A stretch of 64,000 nucleotides of DNA, from assembly GCA_030762935.1 (NCBI GenBank), contig CM060898.1:97632781-97696780 (forward strand), in the 5' to 3' direction. The notes under the pieces are model-generated. The model was not told the DNA's origin. It did not search any database and was given only the letters and a program-made list of their open reading frames with translations. The DNA is from Hymenopus coronatus (lineage: Eukaryota > Arthropoda > Insecta > Mantodea > Hymenopodidae). The position numbers and the translations under genes are program-made. Shown here piece after piece: positions 45,735-56,417 of the stretch; the stretch's first letter is position 1, and each line of letters begins with the position of its first letter.

Positions 45735-46571
45735 AATCGAAGAGAGCCAACTCTGGAAAACATGGGGGCTGCAGAAGCAATTCATATAGTTTAGCGGTGA
45801 CCGATAATTCCGGATGAATGTAATAGTGCGTTGTTATATTGAAACAGGACTTTCTTCTGCACCAAATAGGGACCTGTCTCTCTTAAATATTGTTGAATCA
45901 GACCAAATTGGAAATAGACTTACCACAGCAACACATTGTTTTAATTTTTGCTAGGTTTCCAGAGTATAATGTTGAATCCAGGTTTCACCGACACAAAAGG
46001 TCCCACGAATTTCGATTAAACAGCTTCAAACACGGCTTTAAAATTGAAAGCTGCACCCGCTTGTTGTCAACTGAGTGCAATCGCGGCATTCATCAGGCCA
46101 GCAAGTTCACATCTTCATCATAAGATGCACGATATGAATTGCGGTTTTCGTCGTCACACACATGGCATCTCTCATTTGGCGAATTTTCGTTCGATGACCA
46201 GCGAGAATTATACCACGTCTTTTTCAATAATTACTTGGGTGACCACTTCTGCCGGGTGTCCTGGATTTTCGATCACGTTTAAATTCATTGAATCAATGTC
46301 CAATTTTTGCCATAGATAACGAAGGATCCCCACAAATATCATCCAATTTTGCTTTTAGCTCCTCGCAAGTTGTTTTATTCAAAAGTAAAAAGTGAAGCAC
46401 TGTATTTTTTGCATTTTAGCAAACATTTTGAATGACTAACCGAAATGCCTGCCAACTCCAAACGAACGTCTGAGTCAGTACCAAATTTATTTTGAGACGT
46501 ATAAGAATGACAGTACTCGTTGTCAACACCAACACCAACTATTTTGAATCTCGGGTACTTATTGACTGCTA
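45735..46571 (-). pseudogene. Mariner transposase remnant with one element end
   Basis: Minus-strand fragments from about 46400: KTTCEELKAKLDDICGD and PSLSMAKIGH (helix-turn-helix), then NEFKRDRKS, HPAEVVTQVI and TKIRQMRDAMCV. KKVLFQYNNALLHSSGII stands where HHDNAPAHSS is expected and the Asp is Asn. LYELLLQPPCFPELALFDFF stands where PPYSPDLAPSDFF is expected. Stops and frame changes are frequent. An element end is visible on the right, where the minus strand reads AGCAGTCAATAAGTACCCGA near 46571. The opposite end could not be located. Confidence 0.8.
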
Positions 46572-46785
46572 TCGTATGTTTACACTATAAAAAGTTATAC
46601 TATATGATTAAGCTAATTGTGAACAATGAATTGTAACTATATTGTCTAACATGCGAACGACTGTGGCTTGTCTTATCGGGCAGAAGTTAATGTGGTCCGA
46701 AAACCATCTTGGTCCGTGAGAAGCATTTTAACTATACATGAAACAAGATTTTATCGATACTTCGTTGCATTTTGGTGTCCTCTTA
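46572..46785. other. Unexplained spacer
   Basis: Nothing recognised. Confidence 0.4.
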
Positions 46786-46965
46786 ACTGACTTTTCGTTT
46801 TCGAGTATGCTGATCACAGATGGTCCATCCAACTGAACACTGGCACCTTTTTCTAAAACTTATTTTTGATTCAGTGATCCTCAAAGTTATTTCCGGTGAA
46901 AATAATGCATCTAATTTTGTGTGAAATACAATACTTCTCTATCTACATTGCGCTCCGTGGTTTAG
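46786..46965 (+). repeat. Family R 3' part, interrupted by a SINE
   Basis: ACTGACTTTTCGTTTTCGAG, TTTTTCTAAAACTTATTTTT, TTTCCGGTGAAAATA and CTTCTCTATCTAC. The hairpin continues after the SINE with CATACTAACTATGTACAGTA near 47238. Confidence 0.75.
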
Positions 46966-47232
46966 TAATCAACATCTCCTATACCTAAGGTAGCCGGTTC
47001 AAATCCGGCGGAAAGCGATGAACTATTTTGGGCGTAAAAATCCTTAGCATGGTTTCCTTCGGCAGGTAAGTAAAGTTGTTGGTCCCGTGTCACAGATTTA
47101 CGACAACTAAAATAACCTCAAGCCTGATAAAGAAGTATCAGAGCAAAATTAAGAGATCTTCTACGCCCAATATAGAATGGGATGCTAAGGACCACAGTAC
47201 TTAAAGAGCGTCTATAAATCAAATTCCATCTC
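46966..47232 (+). repeat. tRNA-derived SINE, family D
   Basis: tRNA-like head GCGCTCCGTGGTTTAGTAAT (A-box region) and CCGGTTCAAATCCGG (B-box), then GGGCGTAAAAATCCTTAGCA, CCTTCGGCAGGTAAGTAAAG and TATAGAATGGGATGCTAAGG. It interrupts an R 3' hairpin. The flanks CTCTATCTACAT and CTCCGTCTACAT agree at 10 of 12 positions and probably represent the target duplication. A second copy lies at 56418. Confidence 0.83.
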
Positions 47233-47261
47233 CGTCTACATACTAACTATGTACAGTATGT

Positions 47262-48596
47262 TTGTTACAAAACTTGGCCGCCAGGAAATGGCTCCTGTGA
47301 TCTTCATTGCATTTCCCTGCGCACGCGTCCTACTACCGTTCTGAAGTGACACGTGCATCAGTCTTACTTTTATTCTAGTCCAATTCACACGTGAATAACA
47401 TTAGGAATGTTTTGAAATGTTTATTTTTGCTTGAAGAGCTATCACAATGAATTATGCAGTACTACAAAAAATGTTTGTATACGATACGTATGTGCTTACA
47501 TCTTTTGTAGAGATGGAACTAAAATTCCTGGGTGCGTGTTCAAAGTAGAGAGACCTTTAATTTGCTTGTAAAATATTAATTCAGGGAGACAGGATCAATT
47601 TATGATAGGAAAAGAAGCCTACACAGGGTATGCTTATTGGGCAGAAATTAGATGAAATCGGAGGTAAGTTAGAACGATCACCTCGAAAATCTCTTAGGCA
47701 CAAGAAAATGACATTTCGAAAGCTTTAGCATAGAAAGCAACAAAACTTTAAAACTCAAACCATACAAGGTTAATGTTGTCCAGGAAACGCCAACACCTCC
47801 TGTTATAGGGTATGTTTAGTGTTTATTTTGATAGTTGTTAATATGATTCGAGATTTTATTCAATTTCCACGCATGTGTGACTGGGTGACGGGTCGTGCGA
47901 CTGCCATCCAAGTATACAGTATGTGCACCTGACGGCCAAATTTTGTAGTATACTTACTGTGCATACAATGTACGTGGTAGAGAAAGTAACAAAGTAAATA
48001 GCAGTGATATCCGATGTTTAATGATAACTATAATCGTCTAATAATGTAACAGTTACATTCATAACAAGTGAAAATAGCTTTGAGTTAAACTTTACTGCCG
48101 ATTAGCAAACTTGTGCAGCAGAGTTTTGCCCTCATCCCAAGGCAAGGTAAACTTCCGCTTGCATGTTGTTTGACAGCTCTTGGAGGAGAATGCCAGACGT
48201 GATGGTCTCTGACAAGATTAACGATCCTGGTGTGCTAAGATGAGCGAGATTGTGTAAAGAGTTGATTATTTTACTGTATGCATAACGAATTTTCCTGCTG
48301 ATATGTCAACCAAACACTGTTCCATTCAGCAGCATAGCATCCCAAATTTTAGTGAGCATGGATTTAATCCTGCAAATGTTGACGCATTCTGCCTCGTCAG
48401 AGGAAAGACAAATTGCATCAGCAAATTCTTCCGCGAGAGCATTCTGTCGGAATATACTAGAGTTGTAGATATCAACAGCAGAAACTCAAAGAGAGAATAG
48501 CATACAGATAAAATCATTATTTTACTTGTAAAATAAAATATAAAAGGAGACTGTGAAATGTCAAAGTAAAGAGTACTACAGAAGCAGACTGACAAT
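47262..48596. other. Mostly unexplained; small R terminus
   Basis: A family R terminus occurs at 47935-47988 (GCATACAATGTACGTGGTAG, AGAAAGTAA). The remainder, including overlapping frames at 48303-48625 on both strands, shows no recognisable domain. Confidence 0.4.
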
Positions 48597-49305
48597 AGGT
48601 AGAGAAAATATAGCATTCCACTCAAAAAATTGATACCGATATTTCACTGCAAATATATGTTTTAGGGTCCACTGTATCAAAAAACATTTTTAGAATAAGG
48701 TGCATGAATATGTGTGTGCCTCTGTGTATGATTTGTAAAAAATATAACTAAAAACCTAATGTATTTCATTCACATGCCTTTCTTTACATCTCTGAAACAA
48801 ATTATTGCTAAAAGCTTATCCTTTATTTACTTCATGCTAATCGAGAAAAAAATAACAGAAATGGTCTTATTAATTCCTTCCTTATAGATAGAAGGGAAAT
48901 AAGGAAGTAACATAGGCTAAAGCGATAGTGAAATCTTTTAAGAGATGGTTTCTATGTGATTGAAGTTCCTTTGTTTGTATGGTTAGAAGTCTACAAATTC
49001 TCGTATGAGAAAAGATTAAGTATATTAAAACTGAAACCAATAACAGGGAATATCTCAAAAACGGACTTTTCATTTTTAAACTATGCTGCCCACAAACACA
49101 CAGGGATATTTTTAAAAATGTTTTTATTTTGGATTTAGGGGACCCAAAACATATATTTCCGGTGAAATCTTGGTATCGAATTTTTGGGTACACTACAATA
49201 ACTTCTCTGTACACTATGTACATAGTACGTATAGAGAAATTAAGAACGAAAAGTCGAATAAATGCCAAACTTCATAATTAAGTTCAGCATCTTTCAAGGA
49301 TGCGA
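48597..49305 (-). repeat. Family R reverse copy, interrupted by a nested forward R
   Basis: The reverse 3' end runs from TAGGTAGAGAAAATATAGC to ATATAACTAAAAACC (48757). It resumes at about 49238 with GAACGAAAAGTCGAATAAA and GGATGCGAT. The junction is within the ACTCAAAAACGAAAAGTC motif of R, into which the forward copy inserted. Confidence 0.82.
48758..49237 (+). repeat. Family R nested in family R, internally deleted
   Basis: Starts TAATGTATTTCATTCACATG after CTAAAAACC and ends ATTATGTAC-like hairpin (ACACTATGTACATAGTACGT) and ATAGAGAAATTAA. About 330 bp are missing in the middle, from CTCAAAAACGG to ACTTTTCATTTTT, a deletion between short AACGG matches. Confidence 0.85.
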
Positions 49306-49317
49306 TTTATTTATTTT

Positions 49318-49548
49318 AATAGTGTTTAATGTCCACTTTTACTAGTATGGCACCGCAGGCAATGCGGTGATACATGGGATGAAGATGAAGAACCAGGGAA
49401 TGCGATGGCGGGGGAAACCGGAGAACACAGGGAAAACCCATCCTTGCCCCATTTTGTCCACCACAAATCCCACATGCTGTAGTCTGGGATCGAAACCGGG
49501 TCGCATTGGTCAGAGGCGAGTGGTCTAACCACTAAGATACGTCGCTTC
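49318..49548 (-). repeat. SINE family A, reverse copy
   Basis: From AATAGTGTTTAATGTCC through GGCACCGCAGGCAATGC and CCCATTTTGTCCACCACAAA to the tRNA-like head in reverse. GGGATCGAAACCGGGTCGCA contains the B-box, and GGCGAGTGGTCTAACCACTA and GATACGTCGC cover the A-box side. It lies at the edge of the interrupted R copy. Confidence 0.88.
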
Positions 49549-50415
49549 TCTATAAGTAGGAGATAAATAAATGAATAAACTAGGCTAAAGCAATATTCAC
49601 ATCTTTTAAAAAACGGTCGCTATATTAAAGAATTAAAATGCGATTCTCTTTTGCATTTCCGGAAGTAACACAAAAGAGATGAAACGAGATTTGGCCTGCT
49701 TGAGAAATATTCAAGTCGTTCAAAATTGAAACGAATAATAAGGAATACTTCAGAAACGGTTGACTCTACAAGAAGTGTATGAAGTAATTGTGGTTCAAAG
49801 AAATATATATTTTTTGTATTTTGTTGTCTATCTCTTACGGCTTACGAGTTACACAAATGTCATCATCAAGAATGAAGAGGTGTTCAAAGGTTATTCTGAA
49901 AAAAAATTCAAGATATACACCTTGTTTGCCATGAAAATATCTTAATCATATGGTATTTTAATCAAAACGATAGCGCCATTTTTGAAATGTCGAAAAATTC
50001 CATGTAAACCGTATTGGTTGGTGGGTGAATTTTCCTGAAAAACTTCGTGTTCCATCATTGGCAGATACTAAACCTAAATACCCAGTTTAGTATTTACCCG
50101 ACTTGTTAGCACAGAGGCACATGCACAGGTTCCGACTTGTTCGCACAGAGGCACATGCACAGTTTTTTTTTTTATTATTTTTTTACACGGTATCTTAAAA
50201 CACGCGTTTCTGATGAAATTTCTGTATAGAATTTTTGGATCGAGCGCAACACCTTTTCTACCCACGTTCCATGTATTTTGTAGAGAGAGTTAAAATGCTT
50301 CTTTTGGATTCAGAGTGTCTCAAATCATTTATTCCAGATGAAATCTCGGTATCGGATTCTTGGGTGGAATACAATACCAATCCGTCTATGTAGGTTGTAC
50401 TTTCTCTAGAAATTA
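49546..50415 (+). repeat. Family R copy plus an extra 3' end
   Basis: 49546-50295 starts inside R (TATAAGTAGGAGATAAATAA) and reaches CGTTCCATGTATTTTGTAGA. 50296-50415 repeats the 3' end (TTTGGATTCAGAGTGTCTCA, ACTTTCTCTAG-like end). Inside, a 33-bp segment beginning CGACTTGTTAGCACAGAGGC is duplicated in tandem at about 50100-50162. Confidence 0.83.
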
Positions 50416-50544
50416 AAAGGCAAGCTCATGAATCTAACTTGTCTGTAATTGATTCAAATTTATGAGCGCTTTTTATGAGGAGGCTGCTGAAAATAAGGAC
50501 TTTTGGGTTTTATTCCTAGAATATTTAATAAACGCCAATGCACA

Positions 50545-50770
50545 AGAGACCATAGGCCCGCTAGTTTAGTGTGGGGGTAACCTCACATCCAACAGATCGC
50601 GAGATTGTGTCTCGCTTAGGGCGAGTTACCCGGATAAGGCTTTTTCGCGGTTTATCCTATCCTGAAGATGAATGTCGAGTAACTATAGAATCCATGGAAC
50701 TCAAGATTATTTGAGCATTAATTCACCAATTTCATTCATCGTCCGATATGATCAACCAGGTTAAAGGATG
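50545..50770 (+). repeat. tRNA-like SINE, family F
   Basis: The head AGGCCCGCTAGTTTAGTGTG resembles an A-box region. A B-box is degenerate. The body has TTACCCGGATAAGGCTTTTT and CGCGGTTTATCCTATCCTGA, and the 3' half from CCATGGAACTCAAGATTATT matches a fragment at 16980-17068. The promoter assignment is weak; the repeat status rests on the second copy. Confidence 0.55.
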
Positions 50771-50806
50771 ACAAACTGTACAGAAAACAGTGACCATATG
50801 TTGCTA

Positions 50807-51357
50807 TGAGGGCCGTTAAATAGGTCCTTAGAAAAATATAGATAAACATATTTTTGATATTTTTTTCAACGTAGTCTCCTTTTGGTTGATAACTTTTCCC
50901 AACGTTTCGCCAATTGTTTTAAGCCTTTCAAAAAGTAGGATTTTGGAAGGTACTCAAATTAGGCATTTGTTTGGGAGATGACCTCTTCGTTAGATTGAAT
51001 AATGACATATATTTGTGCAAATACGGACACGTTTAAATGCATTTATCCAATTGCAAATTGATGCAAACGAAGCAGCAAATATGCCATGAACCTAATCCAA
51101 CTCAGGTTTTATCTCTACCGGTGTTAAGACTTTTAAATAAATTAGTTTAATCACCACACCAAACTAGTTTTATTTTCTTCATTTTAAAGAAGCACAAGAT
51201 TGTTGATTCAATTGCCTATGTAAGCGAAACCACATAACGGATATAGCTGAAACGTTAACTGTCATCTAGTAGGAGACGTCGGTTACTAAATATAAACTTT
51301 TTTTCGAGCTACTAGTGTAATTTCCTGGACTTTCTAAGGACTTATGAACGCACCCAG
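50807..51357 (-). mobile_element. Internally deleted mariner derivative (MITE-like)
   Basis: 551 bp between TA dinucleotides (50805-50806 and 51358-51359). Left end TGAGGGCCGTTAAATAGGTC and inverted right end TGGGTGCGTTCATAAGTCCT both lead into CCTTAGAAA. Only the last part of a mariner transposase remains on the minus strand: SNEEVISQTNA, then YFLKGLKQLAKRWEKLSTK followed, in a shifted frame, by GDYVEK. N-terminal and catalytic parts are deleted, so it could only have moved with a transposase supplied in trans. Confidence 0.8.
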
Positions 51358-51359
51358 TA

Positions 51360-51908
51360 ACAATTTGAAATGTAACGTTATGTATACGTACATTTATAAT
51401 AAGTTAGAACTCACGTTGGTGGACTATATAAAACTGTTTGGTCTATCTAGGAATTCCTCTGAGTTGCATAGGATTATTTATAAAAATACCAAATGGATAC
51501 AACAAAAGTGAGGAAAGAAATTCTATGATTAACTCGCTGTTATGCATCTGCGAGCTTAATGGACTTTCTATGTAGAAACCATGCTCGCATTCTGGAAAAA
51601 TAGTGACAGATGGTTACATCAGGGATGTATAGTTGCGAGTCTGGGAGTAGGTTAGTGGGAATAGATGTATATAGTGTGAGTAGAGGATACCTTAAAAGCG
51701 ATAGCTCCTTGTATCGAGCTCAATAGCAATGTAATATACACAGAAATTGAGCGAAATGGCTCCGCAGTAAAATGTGGGGCTGCATTCGGGAGGTCTTTGG
51801 TATGATTCCAGGCCAACGCACACTCTGGACATAGAGTTTGTCGTAGTTTTCTCGCTAGACAACTAGTGGGGTGGTTTATTCTACCACGAACCTCTTTTCC
51901 TTTATTTT
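51360..51908. other. Unexplained spacer
   Basis: Nothing recognised. A 91-codon minus frame (51652-51927) shows no domain. Confidence 0.4.
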
Positions 51909-53702
51909 TTACTTTCTCTATACGCAATATGTGTATGGTGTATTAGGTAAGTATTGTATTCCACCCAAAAATTCGATACCGAGATTTCACCGGAAATGCA
52001 TGTTTTAAGACCCCCTGAATCCAAAAAATCTTATGATGACCTTCCCTAGTTGCTCTACAAACAAACTTCTTACTAAAGATTATTCTTCTTTCTACACAAT
52101 GCTAATCGAGATAAACATTAGCACAATGTTCTTATTTACTCAGTTCCTTATAAGAAGGAGGAAACCAACCAGAGGAATGCGCTAAAGTGATAGTCATATA
52201 TTTTAAAAACTCTCGTTATGCAATTGTCATTGCAAATCACTTCTTTGCTTGACCAGGAATAGAACAGAAGAAAAACGGAATCTTCCTGTCTGAGAAAAGT
52301 ATAAGCACTTTACAATTGACACTAATAACAGGGAATATCTAGAAAACGGCAAACTCACGAAAAAACGTATATGGCATAAATTGTGTAATTTAAGGAAGAT
52401 CTTGTGTAGGAAGTTCTTGTCTATCCTTTACGGTTTACTAGTTATGCAAAATTCAGCAAAATTCATTCAGAATAAACAGGTCTTCAGAAGCTATTCGAGA
52501 AAATTCAAGATATACATTTTATTTGTGATGGAAATTGCTTTAATATATGGTATTTTAATCAAAATCATTACAGCTATTTTTAAGAAAAACAAAATTTTCG
52601 AAAAAATTTCCATCTAAAGTGTAGTTATTTGTGGGGGGATTTTCTTGAAAATGTTTATAACGTATCTTTAGAAGATACCAAACCTAAATACGAAGTTTGG
52701 TATTTAGCCGTCTTCTCGTTTCTGAGCTATGCTGTCCACAGACACACAGATGGACAGACAGACACATACGCGGACATTTTTCTAAAAATGTTTTTTTTTT
52801 TTTTTTTTTTTTTTGGGAGGGAGATTCGCGGCGTCCTAAAACATTTATTTCCAGAGAAATCGCGGTATCGAATTTTTGGGTGCAATACAATACCTTCTCT
52901 ATCCATTATGTACATTGTACATACGGGGCCAGAGAAAGGAAAAAACATTTTCGGGAAATGCTCCCCGCGCGCGCGTGCGTGTGTGTTTGTGTGTGTGTGT
53001 GTGTGCGTGTGCGTGTGCGTGTGCGTGTGTGGTTGTGGGTAGCGTAGTCCAAAAACGAATGGACCGTTAAATATCAAACTTGGTATTTAAGTCTCTAATT
53101 TCCTAAGATGCGACACGAGGATTTTGAAGAAAATCGCCCCACCCCTAACTACACTTTACGTGGAACTTATTTCGAAAATTTTAATTTTCTCAAAAATGGC
53201 TCTAACGATTTTGATTAAAATAGGGTATAATAAAGGTATTTACCTCACAAATAAAATGTATATCTTGAATTTTCTGGGAATAACCTCTGAAGACTACTTA
53301 CTCCGCATGAATTTTACGGAATTTTGCATAACTGTTAAACCGTAAGAGATGGACAAAAACTTACTTCACAAAAAATGTAGAGCTCGTTAATACATTAGAT
53401 TTATGTTATGTACATTTTTTTCGTGCAGTGGATCGATTATACATTTCTGATAAGGGAATTTGTCAACTCCTGTACATAGAAACAAAGGAACTTCAGTCAC
53501 ATAGCAACCAGCTTTTGACTAATACTTTGCCTATGGTGCTCCCTTGTTTCCCTTCTACTTGCATAGAAGAAATTAATAGTACTATTTTTGCTAATTTCTT
53601 CTCGATTAGCATGAAGTTAAAAGATGCATAAGCTTTTTAACAATAATTTGTTGTAGAGAGGAACAGAAAGTCATGTAAGTGGAACACATCAGATTTTTAT
53701 TG
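51909..53702 (-). repeat. Family R reverse copy, split by a nested full-length forward R
   Basis: Left part 51909-52028: ACTTTCTCTATACGCAATAT, TTCACCGGAAATGCATG, CCCCCTGAATCCAAAAAA. Right part 52940-53702: AAAAAACATTTTCGGG, a GC/GT microsatellite at 52968-53035, then CACGAGGATTTTGAAGAAAA to AAGTGGAACACATCAGATTT. Joining the two restores the R order at the motif CCAAAAAAGCATTTTT. Confidence 0.9.
52029..52939 (+). repeat. Family R, full-length, nested insertion
   Basis: Starts TCTTATGATGACC after CCAAAAAA and ends GGGCCAGAGAAAGG before AAAAAACATT, 911 bp. It includes a T-run at 52790-52814. Because both flanks are known R sequence, this copy fixes the ends of the mobile unit: a TC-starting 5' end and a 3' end just after the hairpin and AGAGAAAG. 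An A6 stretch is present on both sides. Confidence 0.9.
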
Positions 53703-53984
53703 GATTCTTCTACATGCCCCGTTACCGTAATAGCATTACATGTATTCATTACAGTAATTGATAATTTCCTCATTATGTAAATATTGTTAATAGCTGAATA
53801 GATACATATTGGAATTTTCCTTAGAACAAATTATTCACAATTTAGCCGACTTATAATATATTAGATTATGTACAATTTTAAATTACATATATTGGTGTGT
53901 TTTTTTTTAATCTAAATGTCTATGGATTGAATATATTTGCTGAAAGTTCGTAGGTGTTTAGAGATTAGTTCTTGATTATTGAAT
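53703..53984. other. AT-rich spacer, possibly retroelement 3' UTR
   Basis: Lies downstream, in minus orientation, of the retroelement coding fragment. No tail motif recognised. Confidence 0.3.
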
Positions 53985-54376
53985 GGCCTTTTGTGATATT
54001 TCTTTTATGAAAAAGACTTTTTGATGTTCTGTATTTATGCATTCGTAAATGAGATGGCTTACCGTCTGTCGTGCTCTGTTGCATGTACAGATCGGGTCGT
54101 TTATAATGTGGAATAGATATAAATATGGTTTTGTTTTCCCGTGACCTGTCACTATGGCTGTGATTTCTGGGTTTTCTTGTAGATTTATTTTTAGTCTTTC
54201 TTTAAGTGGGGGAAGAAACGACCTTTCATTTCCAGTTCACCTGGGGCTAGAATTGATAAGGGCAGAGCTCTAATCATTTGGCACACAAGCCGCGTGTCAA
54301 GGAATACACTTATTAAATTTCTTATTCTCATTAGCACTTTGGAGGGATTCCAAAGGGGTAAAAAGTAGCTTCTCAT
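53985..54376 (-). pseudogene. Non-LTR retrotransposon ORF2 C-terminus
   Basis: Minus frames give MRSYFLPLWNPSKVLMRIRN (54376 onward), then a frameshifted segment LKINLQENPEITAIVTGHGK. KPYLYLFHIINDP follows, then CTCNRARQTVSHLIYEC, a Cys/His knuckle followed by TEHQKVFFIKEI. The pattern TGHG-x-YLxxFxI-DP-C-C-H-C is characteristic of the end of jockey/R1-type ORF2 proteins. No RT catalytic part remains. Confidence 0.72.
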
Positions 54377-55156
54377 TATAATAACTCTTATTTCTAAGTA
54401 ATTCTAATATGGGTTGCAATCAATTTGCTTCTTACTTATTTTAAACCAAGTCAATTTTCATGACTTTAGCTTCCGCATATTTTATAGGATCAAATTTGGC
54501 TTTGTGTGGGTTTAAATAACAATATTGATAAAATCCCTTTTCATCCCTATTTTACATTCGAAGACTTTTAGCATCCATTATGTTATTTATTACTTTATTA
54601 TAGAAATATTGATAAAAAAACCTTTTCATTCTTTTTTTACATTCAAAACATTTAATCATCTTATCTATTATTTTATCATACTGTGCAACTGTCACGCAGT
54701 TACAACTCGCTTATACCGAGCTTCCACAACTACATTTTCTGTTATATGTCCAAGCAGTAAAAGGGTTGCAATTTTAAACTTCTTCACAGCCCAAACTTCC
54801 GATGTTGGATTGTGTTCCCCGGTCCCGCTAGAGGAACATCCTCAAGTGTGATCAGGCGCTTAAGCCTGGTCAACTCTGTGCGTCTCTGTCCTCTTTGCCG
54901 GCTTGCAGTCTATCACCTGCGATCTCGTACACACACGACCCGCTAGGGGTCGAGATGCTCGTTGTTCCCTTCGTTTTTTAAATCTCTTAATGTGATGCAT
55001 CTATGAAATTTGACCACAAATTCTGAAAAATTATAAAAAAATGTGTTTTTCAATGTATAACAATAAGTTTTAAGTATTTTAAACTGGCAGCTCGCCGGGC
55101 TTTAAATGGGAAGGCGCATGCTTCCATATAATTTAAATCTTGTCTTTTCGCAAACA
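54377..55156. other. Unclassified sequence, possibly repeat-derived
   Basis: 54690-54975 is locally GC-richer (CCCCGGTCCCGCTAGAGGAA, GACCCGCTAGGGGTCGAGAT) and could be the 5' part of a retroelement in minus orientation, but no domain was recognised. Confidence 0.35.
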
Positions 55157-55682
55157 TTTTACTTTCTCTATTTACATAGGTAGAGAAAATGTTGCTTTCC
55201 ACCCAAGATATTGCTTTCCGAGATTTCAGTGGAAATACACGTTATAGTGTTCCTGAATCCAAACCCGTAACGTCTTCTGTGTGTATGTGTGTGGGCACGT
55301 CTGTGTGTTTGAAGACGATAACTCAAAAAACGAAAGTCGGTTAAATTTCGAAAATTTTGAGTTTTTCAAAAATGGCACTCCTGTCCATACCAACAACCAC
55401 ATAGCAACCAGCTTTTGACTATCGCTTTAACCTATGCTACTCCCTTATTTCACTTCTACTTACAAGGAAGCAAGTAATAACACTATTTCTGCTAATTTTT
55501 TGTCAATTAGCATGAAATTGTTTATTGACAATAATTTATTACAGGGGTGTAGAGAAAGTCATGTGAATGGAACACATCAGATTTTACTCGATTAGCATGA
55601 AGTAAATAGAAGCATAAGCTTTTTAACTACAATTTGTTGCAGAGATGTAGAGAAAGTCATGTGAATGGAATACACAAGATTT
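55157..55682 (-). repeat. Family R reverse copy, internally deleted, plus a truncated second end
   Basis: 55157-55584: ACTTTCTCTATTTACATAGG to TGGAACACATCAGATTTTA, with two internal deletions (after GTCGGTTAAATTTCG and after TGGCACTCC). 55585-55682 is another 5' end (CGATTAGCATGAAGTAAATA to AATACACAAGATTTTTT). Confidence 0.87.
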
Positions 55683-55685
55683 TTT

Positions 55686-55867
55686 TAAATAGTGTTTAAC
55701 GCCCAATTTTACTACATATGGCACCGCAGGCAATGACACTGATGATACATGGAATGAAGATGGAGCACCGGTGGAATGCGATGGTGGAGGAAACCGCAGA
55801 ACCCAGAGAAAACGCAGCACTGCGCTGTTTTGTCCACTACAAATTCCACTGCGGTCACATATGCTGG
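55686..55867 (-). repeat. SINE family A, reverse, head replaced
   Basis: AAATAGTGTTTAACGCCCAA, GGCACCGCAGGCAATGACAC and TTTTGTCCACTACAAATTCC follow the family A order up to the position of the tRNA-like head. There the sequence switches to the 95-bp module at 55868. Confidence 0.85.
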
Positions 55868-55966
55868 GTGGTTTTGTGCTGTAGGCTCCCCGACAGGTTT
55901 CTGAGTCCTAGGCATTGGCTTGTAAGTCCTAGGGGAGTGTCAGACCTACAAATACGAAGCGAAACG
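55868..55966. repeat. Repeated 95-bp module (copy 2), fused to SINE A
   Basis: Second copy of the module at 44416-44512. It begins exactly where the family A SINE would reach its tRNA-like head. Confidence 0.75.
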
Positions 55967-56285
55967 AAGTGTTTATTCGCCTGACTGTTTTACAGTTTTA
56001 ACGCCTGTTTCACGGAGCTGTAGTTGTGACATAGAGCGGAGCTTCAGAAATACTTTGCTTCTCCTCTTCTGGAGCTGTAAGCAAGCTAGTTACGGTGCCT
56101 ATGACAGTCAGATGTTAACAGCACACTCGACAGCTAAGTACCACCGCCGCAAGGTAGCTACACAGACCATAAGCGTCTCGTGTTTGCTTTTTAACAGAAG
56201 CATGTTAAAGCCTCACCTCTCTACATATCCATTTGAGAGCAGAGTGCGACAGTTCTCGTAGAATGTTTACCCACTTGGGAATACT
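55967..56285. other. Unexplained spacer
   Basis: Nothing recognised. Confidence 0.4.
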
Positions 56286-56382
56286 TTTAACTTTCTCTAT
56301 CGTGTACATGTAGGTAGAGAAGCTATTGCATATCACTCAAAAATTCGATAGAGAGGTTTTGCTAGAGATTCCCTTCAGGTGC
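56286..56382 (-). repeat. Family R, 3' end fragment
   Basis: AACTTTCTCTATCGTGTACA, TGTAGGTAGAGAAGCTATTG, CACTCAAAAATTCGATAGAG. Confidence 0.78.
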
Positions 56383-56417
56383 ATCTCCTTTATGCTCTCT
56401 TCGGTAGCTTTTTTTTT

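Noticed and set aside
52629..53077. 137- and 116-codon frames with Cys/Val or Arg/Val repeats
   Set aside because: They run through an R 3' end, a T-run and a GC/GT microsatellite. Opposite-strand frames are equally long.
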